A DNA stretch of 64,000 bases from Lachnospiraceae bacterium UBA1759 (GCA_002315555.1 DCHF01000055.1:196762-260761); one strand, 5' to 3'; numbered from the stretch's first letter, positions 16,922-26,843 are shown. Notes: a model not told the origin generated them from the letters alone. Translations and numbers: made by a program.

Positions 16922-18361
16922 ATGAACGATAAAGAGCAGATCACAAGTTATGTGGCACGTGTTGCTGAAAAAACAAAGAAGATCGCAAAGGATATCTGGG
17001 ATTACGCGGAAATCTCCTACACGGAGACCCGTTCGGCAGATGAGCTGATCGCTGCCCTGAAGGAAGAAGGCTTTGCAGTCGAAGAAGGCATTGCCGATAT
17101 TCCGACCGCGTTTACCGCGACCTTTAAGAACGGTTCCGGGAAGCCCGTTATGGGTCTTCTTGCGGAGTATGATGCACTGGAGTGCCTGAGTCAGAAGGCG
17201 GCATGCCCGACGGAAGAACCGGTAACTGCCGGCGCACCCGGTCACGGCTGCGGACACAACCTTTTAGGCGCTGCATGCTTTGCATCGGCGGTTGCTTTAA
17301 AGGATTATCTCACCAATAATAATCTTGACGGTACAGTCATTTTCTTTGGTTGTCCGGCAGAAGAAGGCGCAGGCTCCAAGCAGTTCATTGCAAGAGCCGG
17401 CTATTTCGATAACGTTGATTTTGTTTACTGCTGGCATCCGTCCACGCAGAACGAGGTCTCCGCGAAGGGCAGTTCCGCCATCATGGGCGCGAATTTTATC
17501 TTTGACGGCGTGGCTTCTCATGCAGGCGGTGCACCGCATCTTGGCCGTTCCGCACTTGATGCCTGCGAACTCATGAACGTGGGTGTCAACTATCTGCGTG
17601 AGCATATGATCGACCCGGCCCGCGTACACTATGCATACTCGGATTGCGGCGGTACCGCACCGAACGTTGTACAGGCGCATGCCGTGATCAAGTATGAGGT
17701 CCGTTCTCCGAAGGTCGCGCAGATGCAGGAGCTCTTTGCACGTGTCGTTGACGTTGCGAAAGGCGCGGCTTTGATGACCGGTACCAAGATGCACTATGAG
17801 GTGACGATGGCCTTCTCCGATTATCTGGCCAACAAGACGCTGGCGCCGATCATGTCCGAGTGCCTGGCGGAGTACGGCGCACCGGAATGGACGGAAGAGG
17901 ATTACGAACTCGCAAGAAAGTTTGTCCGTTCCTACAGCAAGGAAACGCTGAAGAGCATCAAGGAAGGTCTGGAAGAGTATTATCCGGACGCAGTCGATGA
18001 AGCACTGGCAAATCCGCTGGCATCGACGGTACGTGCGTTTGATCCGCGCGAGACCCGCTACATGTCCGGTTCCACGGATGTGGGCGATGTCGGTTACGCG
18101 ACCCCGACTGTTACGCTGCATGTGGCTACAGCCTGCATCGGCAACGTCGGCCATTCCTGGCAGAACACCGCATTCTCCGGTTCCGAGATCGGCATGAAGG
18201 GCATGCTGAGAGCGGCGGAGATCATGACGCTGTCCTTTGTTCGTACAATGGATAAGCCGGAGCTGATCGAAAAGGCGAAGGAAGAACTGAAGAGAAAGAA
18301 CGGCGGCAAGTATATATGCCCGCTGCCGGATTATTGTCAGCCGCCGATCGGAAAGTACTAA
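16922..18361 (+). CDS. M20-family amidohydrolase, AbgB-like
   Basis: A 479-residue metallohydrolase matching the length of E. coli AbgB (481), a subunit of p-aminobenzoyl-glutamate hydrolase. Metal-site motifs are GHGCGHNLLG, GCPAEEGAGSK and FVYCWHP; the dimerisation lid carries FDGVASHAGGAPHLGRSALD. The C-terminal DVGDVGYATPTVTLHVAT is typical of this branch. It would hydrolyse an amide such as an aminobenzoyl-glutamate or N-acyl amino acid in the cytoplasm. It lies 10 nt after the ABC ATPase gene, so import and hydrolysis of one compound are probably linked. No AbgA partner is seen. Confidence 0.88.
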   Translation: MNDKEQITSYVARVAEKTKKIAKDIWDYAEISYTETRSADELIAALKEEGFAVEEGIADIPTAFTATFKNGSGKPVMGLLAEYDALECLSQKAACPTEEPVTAGAPGHGCGHNLLGAACFASAVALKDYLTNNNLDGTVIFFGCPAEEGAGSKQFIARAGYFDNVDFVYCWHPSTQNEVSAKGSSAIMGANFIFDGVASHAGGAPHLGRSALDACELMNVGVNYLREHMIDPARVHYAYSDCGGTAPNVVQAHAVIKYEVRSPKVAQMQELFARVVDVAKGAALMTGTKMHYEVTMAFSDYLANKTLAPIMSECLAEYGAPEWTEEDYELARKFVRSYSKETLKSIKEGLEEYYPDAVDEALANPLASTVRAFDPRETRYMSGSTDVGDVGYATPTVTLHVATACIGNVGHSWQNTAFSGSEIGMKGMLRAAEIMTLSFVRTMDKPELIEKAKEELKRKNGGKYICPLPDYCQPPIGKY

Positions 18362-18373
18362 GGGACTGCAAAT

Positions 18374-18422
18374 AACTCAAAAAGCCCGGATATCTGCATA
18401 AGATATCCGGGCTTTTGAGTTT
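18374..18422. terminator. Bidirectional terminator between abgB-like and putP genes
   Basis: AACTCAAAAAGCCCGGATAT pairs with its complement around a small loop, a stem of about 20 bp with one small irregularity, with A and T tracts on both sides; it ends the two convergent transcripts. Confidence 0.92.
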
Positions 18423-18431
18423 TGCGGTTTC

Positions 18432-19961
18432 TTATTTCACACTGTCGAATTCGTCCAGGATCTCCTGCGACGGAGCTGCGGTCGCCAGACTGACGATGAC
18501 ATTGACCAGAAGGCCGATGACGAATGCCGGAAGCAGTTCGTAGATGGCGAGGACGCCGCCCATCGGGGCGATGACGAATTTCCAGAGGAAGACAGCGACG
18601 CCGCCTGCGCTCATGCCGGCGATGGCGCCGTACTTATTGGAACGTCTCCAGAAAAGGGAAAGGAGCATCGTCGGGCCGAAGGTGGCGCCGAAGCCGGCCC
18701 ATGCGAAGGAGACGATGCGGAAGACGGAGCTCTTCGGGTTATAAGCCAGAATGATCGCGATCGCGGAGATCAGGATGACGGTCAGTCTTGCGACGATCAT
18801 CGCCCGCTTGTGGCTCATCTTAACACCGAACACGTCCTGCAGCAGATTCTGTGAAAGGCTGGAGGCTGCGGCAAGAAGCTGGGAGTCGGCGGTGGACATC
18901 GTGCAGGCCAGAATACCGGCCAGGATCAGACCGCCCATGACCAGCGCAAGTGTTCCGTTTTCACTGAGGATCATAGCGACCTTGATCAGTAAGGTCTCGG
19001 CTTCGGAAGAGCTGACAAGCGTATCGACGGCGCCGACCTTGGAAAGGGAATAGCCGATGATACCGATGAAGATCGCAACGCCCATGGCGATGACGACCCA
19101 AACGGACGCGATCCGTCTGGAAAGGGTCAGCTTCTTTTCATCTTCGATACCCATGAAACGGAGCAGGATATGCGGCATACCGAAGTAGCCGAGGCCCCAT
19201 GCCAGAGTGGAGATGATCGTGAAGGTGGTGTAAGGATTGGATCCCTTTGTGGCAGGATCGTGAATCGAGGTCAGACTCATATAGCCTTCCAGCGCCTTGG
19301 CGTTTTCCATGACCGCGCTGAAGCCGCCGGCGGTCTTGATACCAAACCAGACAACGATGATGAGCGCGAGCGTCATGACGATACTCTGGATCAGGTCGGT
19401 CGTACTTGCTGCGAGGAAGCCGCCCATCGTAGTGTAGCTGACGATGATGATCGCACTGATGATCATGGCCGGCAGATAGGAAACACCGAACAGGGTGGAG
19501 AACAGCTTGCCGCAGGCTGCAAAGCCGGATGCAGTGTACGGTACAAAGAATATGATGATGATGCAGGCGGAGATGGCCAGCAGCGCGTTGCTTTTATCGC
19601 GATAGCGGTTGGCGAAAAACTCCGGGATGGTGATGGAGTTGCCGGCCTTCACGGAATAGCGGCGGAGACGCTTTGCCACGAACAGCCAGTTGAGATAGGT
19701 GCCGATGGCCAGACCGATCGCCGTCCAGACAGCCTCGGCGCAGCCGGTGAGGTAGGCAACGCCCGGAAGTCCCATGAGAAGCCAGCTGGACATGTCGGAG
19801 GCTTCCGCACTCATTGCGGTGACGAGCGGGCCGAGCTTACGGCCGCCCAGATAGAAGTCGGATACGGTTTCGTTTTTCTTGGAGTAGATGATTCCGATGA
19901 TGACCATGAATAAAAGGTAGGCGATCATCACCACCAGAAGACCGATGGAAGTGCTTGTCAT
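18432..19961 (-). CDS. putP: Sodium/proline symporter
   Basis: A 509-residue sodium:solute symporter with about 13 membrane segments. Typical PutP features are visible: SDFYLGGRKLGPLVTAMSAEASDMSSWLL near residue 35-65 (broken here as the motif runs SAEASDMSSWLLMGLPG), TTMGGFLAAS and ILACTMSTADSQLL. It imports proline with sodium. The start at 19961 is chosen because AGAGGAG precedes it; the longer frame crosses the promoter. It is divergent from a TetR regulator. Confidence 0.9.
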   Translation of the reverse strand: MTSTSIGLLVVMIAYLLFMVIIGIIYSKKNETVSDFYLGGRKLGPLVTAMSAEASDMSSWLLMGLPGVAYLTGCAEAVWTAIGLAIGTYLNWLFVAKRLRRYSVKAGNSITIPEFFANRYRDKSNALLAISACIIIIFFVPYTASGFAACGKLFSTLFGVSYLPAMIISAIIIVSYTTMGGFLAASTTDLIQSIVMTLALIIVVWFGIKTAGGFSAVMENAKALEGYMSLTSIHDPATKGSNPYTTFTIISTLAWGLGYFGMPHILLRFMGIEDEKKLTLSRRIASVWVVIAMGVAIFIGIIGYSLSKVGAVDTLVSSSEAETLLIKVAMILSENGTLALVMGGLILAGILACTMSTADSQLLAAASSLSQNLLQDVFGVKMSHKRAMIVARLTVILISAIAIILAYNPKSSVFRIVSFAWAGFGATFGPTMLLSLFWRRSNKYGAIAGMSAGGVAVFLWKFVIAPMGGVLAIYELLPAFVIGLLVNVIVSLATAAPSQEILDEFDSVK

Positions 19962-19998
19962 AATGATTCTCCTCTTTTCTTCAATACAAGATTTTAGT

Positions 19999-20027
19999 AC
20001 TATAGCACGGAGAATACAGGATGACAA
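19999..20027 (-). promoter_or_regulatory. putP: Promoter of putP
   Basis: On the minus strand TTGTCA (20027-20022), a 17-nt spacer and TATAGT (20004-19999). One copy of the GAGAATACAG repeat lies inside the spacer. Confidence 0.7.
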
Positions 20028-20129
20028 TGCAGAATGATGTCTATACAAAAAGTTATAATATTCGGTTGATAATTTCAAAAAAGTGAGTAAAATCAATGTA
20101 TAAAGAAGAGAATACAGACTATACAAAAA
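20010..20129. repeat. Paired short repeats in the putP-tetR intergenic region
   Basis: GAGAATACAG occurs at 20010-20019 and 20108-20117, and CTATACAAAAA at 20041-20051 and 20119-20129. The repeats lie over and behind the putP promoter and upstream of the regulator gene. The remainder of this 280-nt gap is A/T-rich with no clear promoter for the regulator. Confidence 0.5.
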
Positions 20130-20202
20130 TAGAAACGAAACACAAACATTATTTAAAAAACGCAGCGTTTTATTCTAATTGACATAGAAAATGTATATGC
20201 TG

Positions 20203-20218
20203 CGGGCCATTCGGCCCG
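20203..20218 (+). promoter_or_regulatory. Hairpin just before the TetR-gene ribosome site
   Basis: CGGGCC and GGCCCG pair around ATTC, ending 8 nt before AAAAGGAG. It may tune translation or mRNA stability. Confidence 0.4.
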
Positions 20219-20241
20219 GAAGAAAAGGAGAATCAATTAAA

Positions 20242-20826
20242 ATGAGCGGTAAAGAGAGTAAAACAACAAAGGCAAAGATCGTTGAGGCGGCGTGGAAGCT
20301 CTTTTACGATCAGGGGTACGAGGAAACGACGATCGAGGACATCATCCAGGAATCCTGCACGTCCCGAGGGTCATTTTATCATTATTTTGAAAGTAAGGAC
20401 GCCCTCCTCGGTTCGCTGTCCTTCCTTTTCGATGAAAAATACGAGGAGCTTCATCCCGGACTGGAGGAGGTTCCCGGCGGTCTGGAGAAGCTTTTATTCC
20501 TGAACCGCGAACTGTTTACGATGATCGAGAATACGATCGCCATCGAACTCCTCGCGCGTCTTCTCTCCACGCAGCTCATGACCCGCGGCGAAAAGCACCT
20601 TCTGGACCGGAGCCGGTATTATTACCGGATGCTCCGCGCGATCTTCCTGGAAGGGCAGGAGAAGGGCGAGTTCACCGCGGACCTCTCCGTCAATGACATG
20701 GTCAAGCTTTATGCGGTCGCGGAACGCGCGCTCCTGTACGACTGGTGCATCTGCGGCGGCGAGTACTCACTCAGAAGCTACGCACAGACGGTCATGCCGT
20801 TCTTTCTGCAGAAGCTTCTGGCATGA
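20242..20826 (+). CDS. TetR/AcrR-family transcriptional regulator
   Basis: A 194-residue regulator. The N-terminal DNA-binding domain reads AKIVEAAWKLFYDQGYEETT, then IEDIIQESCTSRGSFYHYF, ending in the usual FESKDALL. The C-terminal ligand and dimer domain (about 60-194) is divergent, so its ligand is unknown. ATG at 20242 sits behind AAAAGGAG. It is divergent from putP and shares an intergenic region with repeated motifs, so control of putP is plausible. Confidence 0.9.
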   Translation: MSGKESKTTKAKIVEAAWKLFYDQGYEETTIEDIIQESCTSRGSFYHYFESKDALLGSLSFLFDEKYEELHPGLEEVPGGLEKLLFLNRELFTMIENTIAIELLARLLSTQLMTRGEKHLLDRSRYYYRMLRAIFLEGQEKGEFTADLSVNDMVKLYAVAERALLYDWCICGGEYSLRSYAQTVMPFFLQKLLA

Positions 20827-20955
20827 AGGGAAACCGGTATTGTCCTGTGAAGAAAACCGTACCGGCAGCAGCCGATAAGTCGAAAAGACAAAAGAGAAAG
20901 CCTCGACTGATCTTAAAAACTGTGTTACACTGAATAGACCAAGGAGGGCGGAAGT

Positions 20956-21900
20956 ATGGTCGATGTTTATAAAACAAACGGGGCAGTGCTTGAAAAACTG
21001 GACGAACCGGAAGACGGTGCATGGATCAAGATCACGGATTCCGATCCCGAGGAGCTGGCGCCGATCGCTAAAAAGTATCATATTGATATGGATGACATGA
21101 AGGCCGCACTCGATGAAGAAGAGAAATCGCGAATCATCATCGAGGACGATTACGTCATGATCTTAATGGACATCCCTGTGAAGGAGATCGAAAACCGGCA
21201 GAACATTTACGTGACCATTCCGCTTGCCATTATTCTGGTCGATGAGGTGCTGATCACGATCTGTTCGGAAGACACCAGTATTCTGAACCGTTTCATCAAT
21301 ACCCGCGTGCGTTACTTCAGTACGAAGAAGCGCACCCGTTTCCTTTATCTGATCATGCTGTATTCGATGATCCATTTCCAGGAGGTCCTTCGTTCCGTGG
21401 ATCAGCGGCGCATAGAGATCGAGGCCCGCGTCGGCGCACACAAGGAAAACGACAGGGACCTGATCGAGCTTTACAACATGGGATCCACACTGGTCTACTT
21501 TGAAACATCCCTCCGTGCCAACAGCCTGGTGCTGGACCGCCTTGAAAAGATCAAACGCATCCAGAAATACGAGGATGATGAGGATCTGTTCTATGATGCC
21601 GTGGTCGAGTGCAAACAGGCTATCGAAACCACAACGATCTACCGGAGCATCATCGACGGAACCAGTAACCTGATCACAAACGTCATCAACAACCGCCTGA
21701 ACAACATGATGAAGATCCTGACCTCCATCACCCTGGTCATGGCTGTACCGACCATCATCTCCGGTCTCTACGGTATGAACGTGAATGCAGAGGGTATGCC
21801 GTTTGCCATGATGAGCATGGGCTTCGGGCTGATTTGTCTTTTGACAACGCTTATATGCGTGGTCTTACTGGTGATCTTAAGAAAAAAGAATATGCTATAA
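20956..21900 (+). CDS. corA: CorA-family magnesium transporter
   Basis: A 314-residue CorA-type divalent cation channel. The large N-terminal cytoplasmic alpha/beta domain is followed by a long helix and two C-terminal membrane segments; the GMN selectivity motif is present in ISGLYGMNVNAE. Several acidic runs in the N-terminal domain (ALDEEEKS) fit the regulatory magnesium sites. ATG at 20956 follows AAGGAGG. A weak promoter TCGACT-N17-TACACT lies at 20903-20931. A terminator follows directly after the stop, so it is a single-gene unit. Confidence 0.9.
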   Translation: MVDVYKTNGAVLEKLDEPEDGAWIKITDSDPEELAPIAKKYHIDMDDMKAALDEEEKSRIIIEDDYVMILMDIPVKEIENRQNIYVTIPLAIILVDEVLITICSEDTSILNRFINTRVRYFSTKKRTRFLYLIMLYSMIHFQEVLRSVDQRRIEIEARVGAHKENDRDLIELYNMGSTLVYFETSLRANSLVLDRLEKIKRIQKYEDDEDLFYDAVVECKQAIETTTIYRSIIDGTSNLITNVINNRLNNMMKILTSITLVMAVPTIISGLYGMNVNAEGMPFAMMSMGFGLICLLTTLICVVLLVILRKKNML

Positions 21901-21944
21901 AAAAAGGGCGTTTGATGGGTTTCCCCCACCGAACGCCCTTTTTA
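21901..21944 (+). terminator. Terminator of the corA gene
   Basis: AAGGGCGTT pairs with AACGCCCTT around a 17-18 nt loop, followed by five T residues. Confidence 0.85.
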
Positions 21945-22018
21945 ACATAAAAATTGTATTTTCGTCACAATTTTGTAACAAACAACGGCAAAAAATTGGG
22001 ATTTGGATACAAAACTTA

Positions 22019-22047
22019 TTGAAAACGTTTTAAGTCGATGTTAAAAT
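22019..22047 (+). promoter_or_regulatory. Promoter of the subtilase gene
   Basis: TTGAAA (22019-22024), a 17-nt spacer and TAAAAT (22042-22047), about 70 nt before the start codon. Confidence 0.6.
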
Positions 22048-22115
22048 TTTCTTTATATTTAGTTTCCGTGGTTCCCGGCATTCCCGGGAATACACAAAAA
22101 GAGAAGAGGTACAGT

Positions 22116-25100
22116 ATGAAGAAAGAAAAGAACTTCAAAAAGCTCCTTTCACTCGCACTGGTATTCTGCCTGATCCTTTCGCTGTCAGTTCCGGCTGCGG
22201 CGGCAGAGGATGTTCCGGAAGTTGAAAGCCTCCGGTTCGAACAGGTCGATAACAGTCTGATTGAAGGCGCACGCATCGACGAAGATGCGGTCGATGGAGC
22301 AGCGGCGGATGCTGAATACAAAGACGATGAGATCGTCCGCGTATCCATCATTCTGGAAGAGGATTCCGTTGTTGACGCCGGTTACTCCACCGAAGACATT
22401 TTAGACAACTCGGCTGCCCTTGCTCATATGAACAAGGTCAAGAGCAACCAGAAGACCATTCAGAGAAGAATTGAAAGAGCCACAGGCAGTTCTCTGGACG
22501 TTGAGCGTAATCTGGCAGTCGTTGCCAATATCATCTCTGCCGAAGTTGCTTACGGCGACATCGAAGAGATCGAAGCGGTAAGCGGCGTAGAAAAAGTCGT
22601 TATCGAGACTCAGTATGAGCCGTGCACAACGACGGCTTCTCCGGATATGGCGATCTCCACCAGCGTCGTGACCGGAACCGCCCAGGCGTGGGCCGATGGT
22701 TACACCGGCGCAGGCGCAAGAATCGCGATCATCGATACCGGTCTTGACATCGACCATCAGTCCTTCGATAATGAAGCGTATGTTTACGCCATTACCAGCG
22801 AACTGAGAGACAACAGAAAGCCCGAAATGGGCCCCGGAAAGAATCCGGCTCCGGCTCCGATCGTAAAACCGGGCCCGGGCAAGAAGAACAACGGTCCTAT
22901 CGGCAAGTGCTGCATCGCACAGCCGGACTGCGGCCCCGGAAAGAACCCCGGCAAAGGCCCCGGCAACAATAACGGCAAGGGACCCAAGCAGGAGACGACC
23001 GAACAGCTTCTGAAGAAGGCGACTGACAAGTATGATCTGTTAACGGATGAGAAGCTTGCAAAGGCACTTCCGTACCTGAATGCATATGCAACCGATAACA
23101 GCCTTACCGCTGACGAGCTTTCCGTTTCCAATAAGATCCCGTTCGCATTCAACTATATCGACGAGGATACCAATGTAAGACACATCTACGATACGCAGGG
23201 TGAGCATGGCTCTCATGTAGCCGGTATTGCAGCGGCAAACCGTTACATCGAAGGCGAAGACGGCTATGCAGACGCACTTTCAACCGTTGGTGTTGCAGGT
23301 AACGCTCCGGATGCACAGGTCCTTGTTATGAAGGTCTTCGGTAAGGGCGGCGGCGCTTACGACTCCGACTACATGGCTGCGATCGAGGATGCTATCATTC
23401 TGGGCTGTGATGCTGTAAACCTTTCCCTCGGTTCCGGCAACGCAGGTATGGTTACCAGCACCGAATACCAGGATCTCCTGGATAAGCTGACTTCTACGGA
23501 GACCGTAGTTGTTATGTCTGCCGGTAACAGCAGCGCCTGGGCGGATGAAACTTCCTACGGTTATCTGTACGATGACGGCGTGAACTTCGATACCGCAGGT
23601 TCTCCGGGTTCCTTTACGAACAGCCTTTCTGTTGCTTCCGTTGATAACCTCGGTATCTTCGGTTACACCTTCGAGGTTGACGGCACAACTTACAGCTTCA
23701 CCGAGACCTCCGGCTACGGCAACGATCCGTTCGTAAGCCTGGCCGGCGCAGACGAACTGGAATACGTATTCCTGGACGGCGCAGGCGAAGAGGCTGATTT
23801 TGAAGGCATTGACGTAACCGGTAAAGTGGTATTCTGCAAGCGCGGTTCCATCAGCTTCTATGTAAAGGCCAATAATGCTGTTGCAAACGGTGCAATTGCA
23901 ACCGTTGTTTATAATAACCAGGCCGGCACCATCAGCATGAACCTGACCGGTTACGAATACACCGCACCGGCGATCTCCATCACCCAGGCGGATGCTGAAA
24001 CCATCAAGGCTGCAAGCACCGATATGGGCGGTTACTATACCGGTACCATGAAGGTAAATGCAAAGGCTTCAGCAGTCATCAATGATCCGGGTTACATGAC
24101 CATGAGCAGCTTCAGTTCCTGGGGTGTTCCGGGCGATCTCAGCATGAAGCCGGAAATCACTGCACCGGGCGGAAGCATCTACTCTGTAGCAGGTACGAAT
24201 GATGCAGGCGGCGGCGTTGACCAGTATGAACTGATGAGCGGTACTTCCATGGCTGCTCCGCAGGTCACCGGTATGATGGCTGTCCTGAAACGCTATATCG
24301 AATTAAACGGCCTGAAGACAAAGAATCTGACGAGCCGCGGTCTGGCACAGTCTCTTATGATGTCCACCGCAACTCCGATGGTCGACTCTTACGGCTATTA
24401 CTACTCCGTTCTTCAGCAGGGCTCCGGTCTTGCGAACATCAGCGATGCCATGAACGCCGATACCTATGTTACCATGGGTGCTGACGCGACCGCATCCTAT
24501 GCAGACGGCAAGGTCAAGGCCGAGCTCGGCGACGATCCGGACAAGAACGGCGTTTACAGCTTCACCTTCACCTTAACGAACATCTCCAAGAAGGATGTCA
24601 CCTATAACCTGAGCGCAGACGTATTCACACAGTACACCGAACAGGGCTTCCTCTTCGGCGATACCGACAACCTGGACGCAACGGTCAAGTTCTCCACCGG
24701 AAACAAGGTCAAGGTCAAGAAGAACAAGTCCGTAACTGTTAAGGCTACCATCGCACTGACCGCTGAAACGAAGGCCGCTCTGAATGAGTACTATCCGACC
24801 GGCGCATACGTAGAAGCTTACGTTTATGCAAAGCCGACCAACGGCTCCAGCACGCACTCCATTCCGGTACTCGGCTACTACGGCAGCTGGACCGATCCGT
24901 CCATGTACGATGTCGGTTCTTACATCGAGTACAAGTACGGTCTTGAGACCCGCGCTCCGTATCTCTATGCGAACAACAAGCTCAGCGGTAACGCTTATAC
25001 CGTAAACTTCGGTGACGGCAGCGGCGAATACTACTTTGGCGGCAACCTGTACGCAAGTGAGACGGAATATCATCCGGAATTCGCTTCCATGAACAATGAG

Positions 25101-26807
25101 AACGGCGATTCCATCAAGAGCATCTACTACGCACTGATCCGTAATGCCGGATTGGTTGCGGCAGTTGTTTCCGATGCTGAAACCGGCGAGATCTATGAAA
25201 CCAAGGTTCTCGGTTCTCAGTACGGCGCATATTATTATGTAAACGGCAGCAAGTGGTATGGCACCAGCAGCAAGATGAGCCTGAACTGGGCCGGTACCGA
25301 TGCCGATGGCGAAGCTCTTCCGGAAGGCACCAAGGTCAACATCGACCTGATCGCAGCTCCGGAATACTACGCAACGGAAGAGGGCTATGACATCTCTAAG
25401 CTTGGCGAAGGTGCATACTTCTCAACCGCACTGACCATCGATAACACCGCTCCGGAAATGATCGCAGTTACCGATGACGAAAGCGGCAGCCTTGGTATCA
25501 TTGCCGAAGACAATGTCGGTATTGCGGCAGTGATGCTCTATTCCGAAAACGGAAAGACCCTTCTTGGTCGTGCGGCAATCAGCCAGGATAGCATTGCAAC
25601 CTATATTGCAACGGGCCTTGACGCCGATGTCTACCTTGTAGCAGTTGTCGACTATGCAGGCAATATGTCCACCTACCGTGTATTCATGAACATGGAAGCT
25701 ACGGATGAGGTTGAGTCTGTTACGATCAGCGATGAAAGCCTTGTTCTGATGAAGAACAACTCTTACGCACTGTCTGCGGAAGTTGCTCCGGTCAATGTTT
25801 CTGACGATACCGTGACCTGGACTTCTACCGATGAGACCGTTGCAGTTGTCAACGCAAACGGTGTTATGACCGCAGTCGGCGTCGGCGAATGTGAGATCAT
25901 CGCAGCAGCTACCGTGGATCCGGAAATGACCGCATCCTGCGCAGTGACCGTTATCGAGATCGCAACCGAACTGAATGGTGTTGTCTGGGATGAGAACGGT
26001 GAGGTATGGTTCAGCCAGTTCAATACCGCAAACCTTCCGAATTATACCAAACTGACCGCTGCTTCAACGAACGCACAGATCAACGGTCTGGCATACGGTG
26101 CGGACGGCACTCTGTATGCAACGGATCTTGATACCGAGGAAGGCGTATCCAACCTGTATACGGTCAATGCAGACCTCAGCCTGAACCTTGTCGGTGCATC
26201 CGACATTGCTTATACCGATATTGCGGAAGCGATGGGTATGGGATGCCTGACGGCGACCTATTACAACTATGTTGTCCTTGTGGATCCGACCACCGGCAGC
26301 TACCTGGGTGCATTTAATTACCTGAGCAGCAGTAATCTGGTCGGTATCGCATACGTCGGTTCCATGTACCATCCGACTTACGGAACCTACCTTGACATGT
26401 ACTACTTCCTGGATGATGCGGGCAACCTGTACTTCGATGCATTCATCGAACTGGATGGCAAGTATTACTACTTCTACGGTGAAGAAGACGCCCTTATGGG
26501 CAACACCGGCATCAAGTGCGATACTCCGTACTTCCAGTCTCTGTACTTCAACGGTGAATACACCTTTGCAAGCAGCTTCAATGAGTCCACCAACCGTGTA
26601 GACCTGTATGCTCTCGACACCGAGGACACCGGTGCGGTCTACAACCTCGGTTCCTTCGCAGACAGCGTATGGCCGGTTGCAGGTATGTGTGAACTCGGTA
26701 CTGCAGATGCAGCTACCGGAAACGGTGCGGCATTCACAAACGCAACGGTAAAGGCAGAAGCTTCCACCGAAGCCATTGCAGTACGCGGCATGTCCGTAGG
26801 TAAGTGA
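22116..26807 (+). CDS. Large secreted subtilisin-like serine protease (S8)
   Basis: A 1563-residue exported protease of the lactocepin/C5a-peptidase type. After a signal peptide (cleavage near VPAAAAE) and a propeptide, the catalytic residues are Asp207 (AIIDTGLDID), His364 (EHGSHVAGIAA), Asn471 (SAGNSS) and Ser711 (SGTSMAAPQ). A PA domain lies between His and Ser (about 545-635). Downstream are Fn3-like beta domains, a Big_2 domain (about 1200-1280; DETVAVVNANGVMTAVGVG) and a beta-propeller-like C-terminal part. There is no LPXTG anchor; the end is VRGMSVGK. Between Asp and His sits a Gly/Pro/Lys-rich insert with three Cys (about 237-293). It likely supplies peptides from extracellular protein. 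ATG at 22116 is behind AGAGG. Confidence 0.93.
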   Translation: MKKEKNFKKLLSLALVFCLILSLSVPAAAAEDVPEVESLRFEQVDNSLIEGARIDEDAVDGAAADAEYKDDEIVRVSIILEEDSVVDAGYSTEDILDNSAALAHMNKVKSNQKTIQRRIERATGSSLDVERNLAVVANIISAEVAYGDIEEIEAVSGVEKVVIETQYEPCTTTASPDMAISTSVVTGTAQAWADGYTGAGARIAIIDTGLDIDHQSFDNEAYVYAITSELRDNRKPEMGPGKNPAPAPIVKPGPGKKNNGPIGKCCIAQPDCGPGKNPGKGPGNNNGKGPKQETTEQLLKKATDKYDLLTDEKLAKALPYLNAYATDNSLTADELSVSNKIPFAFNYIDEDTNVRHIYDTQGEHGSHVAGIAAANRYIEGEDGYADALSTVGVAGNAPDAQVLVMKVFGKGGGAYDSDYMAAIEDAIILGCDAVNLSLGSGNAGMVTSTEYQDLLDKLTSTETVVVMSAGNSSAWADETSYGYLYDDGVNFDTAGSPGSFTNSLSVASVDNLGIFGYTFEVDGTTYSFTETSGYGNDPFVSLAGADELEYVFLDGAGEEADFEGIDVTGKVVFCKRGSISFYVKANNAVANGAIATVVYNNQAGTISMNLTGYEYTAPAISITQADAETIKAASTDMGGYYTGTMKVNAKASAVINDPGYMTMSSFSSWGVPGDLSMKPEITAPGGSIYSVAGTNDAGGGVDQYELMSGTSMAAPQVTGMMAVLKRYIELNGLKTKNLTSRGLAQSLMMSTATPMVDSYGYYYSVLQQGSGLANISDAMNADTYVTMGADATASYADGKVKAELGDDPDKNGVYSFTFTLTNISKKDVTYNLSADVFTQYTEQGFLFGDTDNLDATVKFSTGNKVKVKKNKSVTVKATIALTAETKAALNEYYPTGAYVEAYVYAKPTNGSSTHSIPVLGYYGSWTDPSMYDVGSYIEYKYGLETRAPYLYANNKLSGNAYTVNFGDGSGEYYFGGNLYASETEYHPEFASMNNENGDSIKSIYYALIRNAGLVAAVVSDAETGEIYETKVLGSQYGAYYYVNGSKWYGTSSKMSLNWAGTDADGEALPEGTKVNIDLIAAPEYYATEEGYDISKLGEGAYFSTALTIDNTAPEMIAVTDDESGSLGIIAEDNVGIAAVMLYSENGKTLLGRAAISQDSIATYIATGLDADVYLVAVVDYAGNMSTYRVFMNMEATDEVESVTISDESLVLMKNNSYALSAEVAPVNVSDDTVTWTSTDETVAVVNANGVMTAVGVGECEIIAAATVDPEMTASCAVTVIEIATELNGVVWDENGEVWFSQFNTANLPNYTKLTAASTNAQINGLAYGADGTLYATDLDTEEGVSNLYTVNADLSLNLVGASDIAYTDIAEAMGMGCLTATYYNYVVLVDPTTGSYLGAFNYLSSSNLVGIAYVGSMYHPTYGTYLDMYYFLDDAGNLYFDAFIELDGKYYYFYGEEDALMGNTGIKCDTPYFQSLYFNGEYTFASSFNESTNRVDLYALDTEDTGAVYNLGSFADSVWPVAGMCELGTADAATGNGAAFTNATVKAEASTEAIAVRGMSVGK

Positions 26808-26843
26808 TCTGTAATACAGAAAACCGAACAATCATAATCAGGA

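Noticed and set aside
20179..20206. Promoter for the TetR gene from the TTGACA at 20179-20184
   Set aside because: No acceptable -10 box lies 16-18 nt downstream; the region is GC-rich hairpin there.
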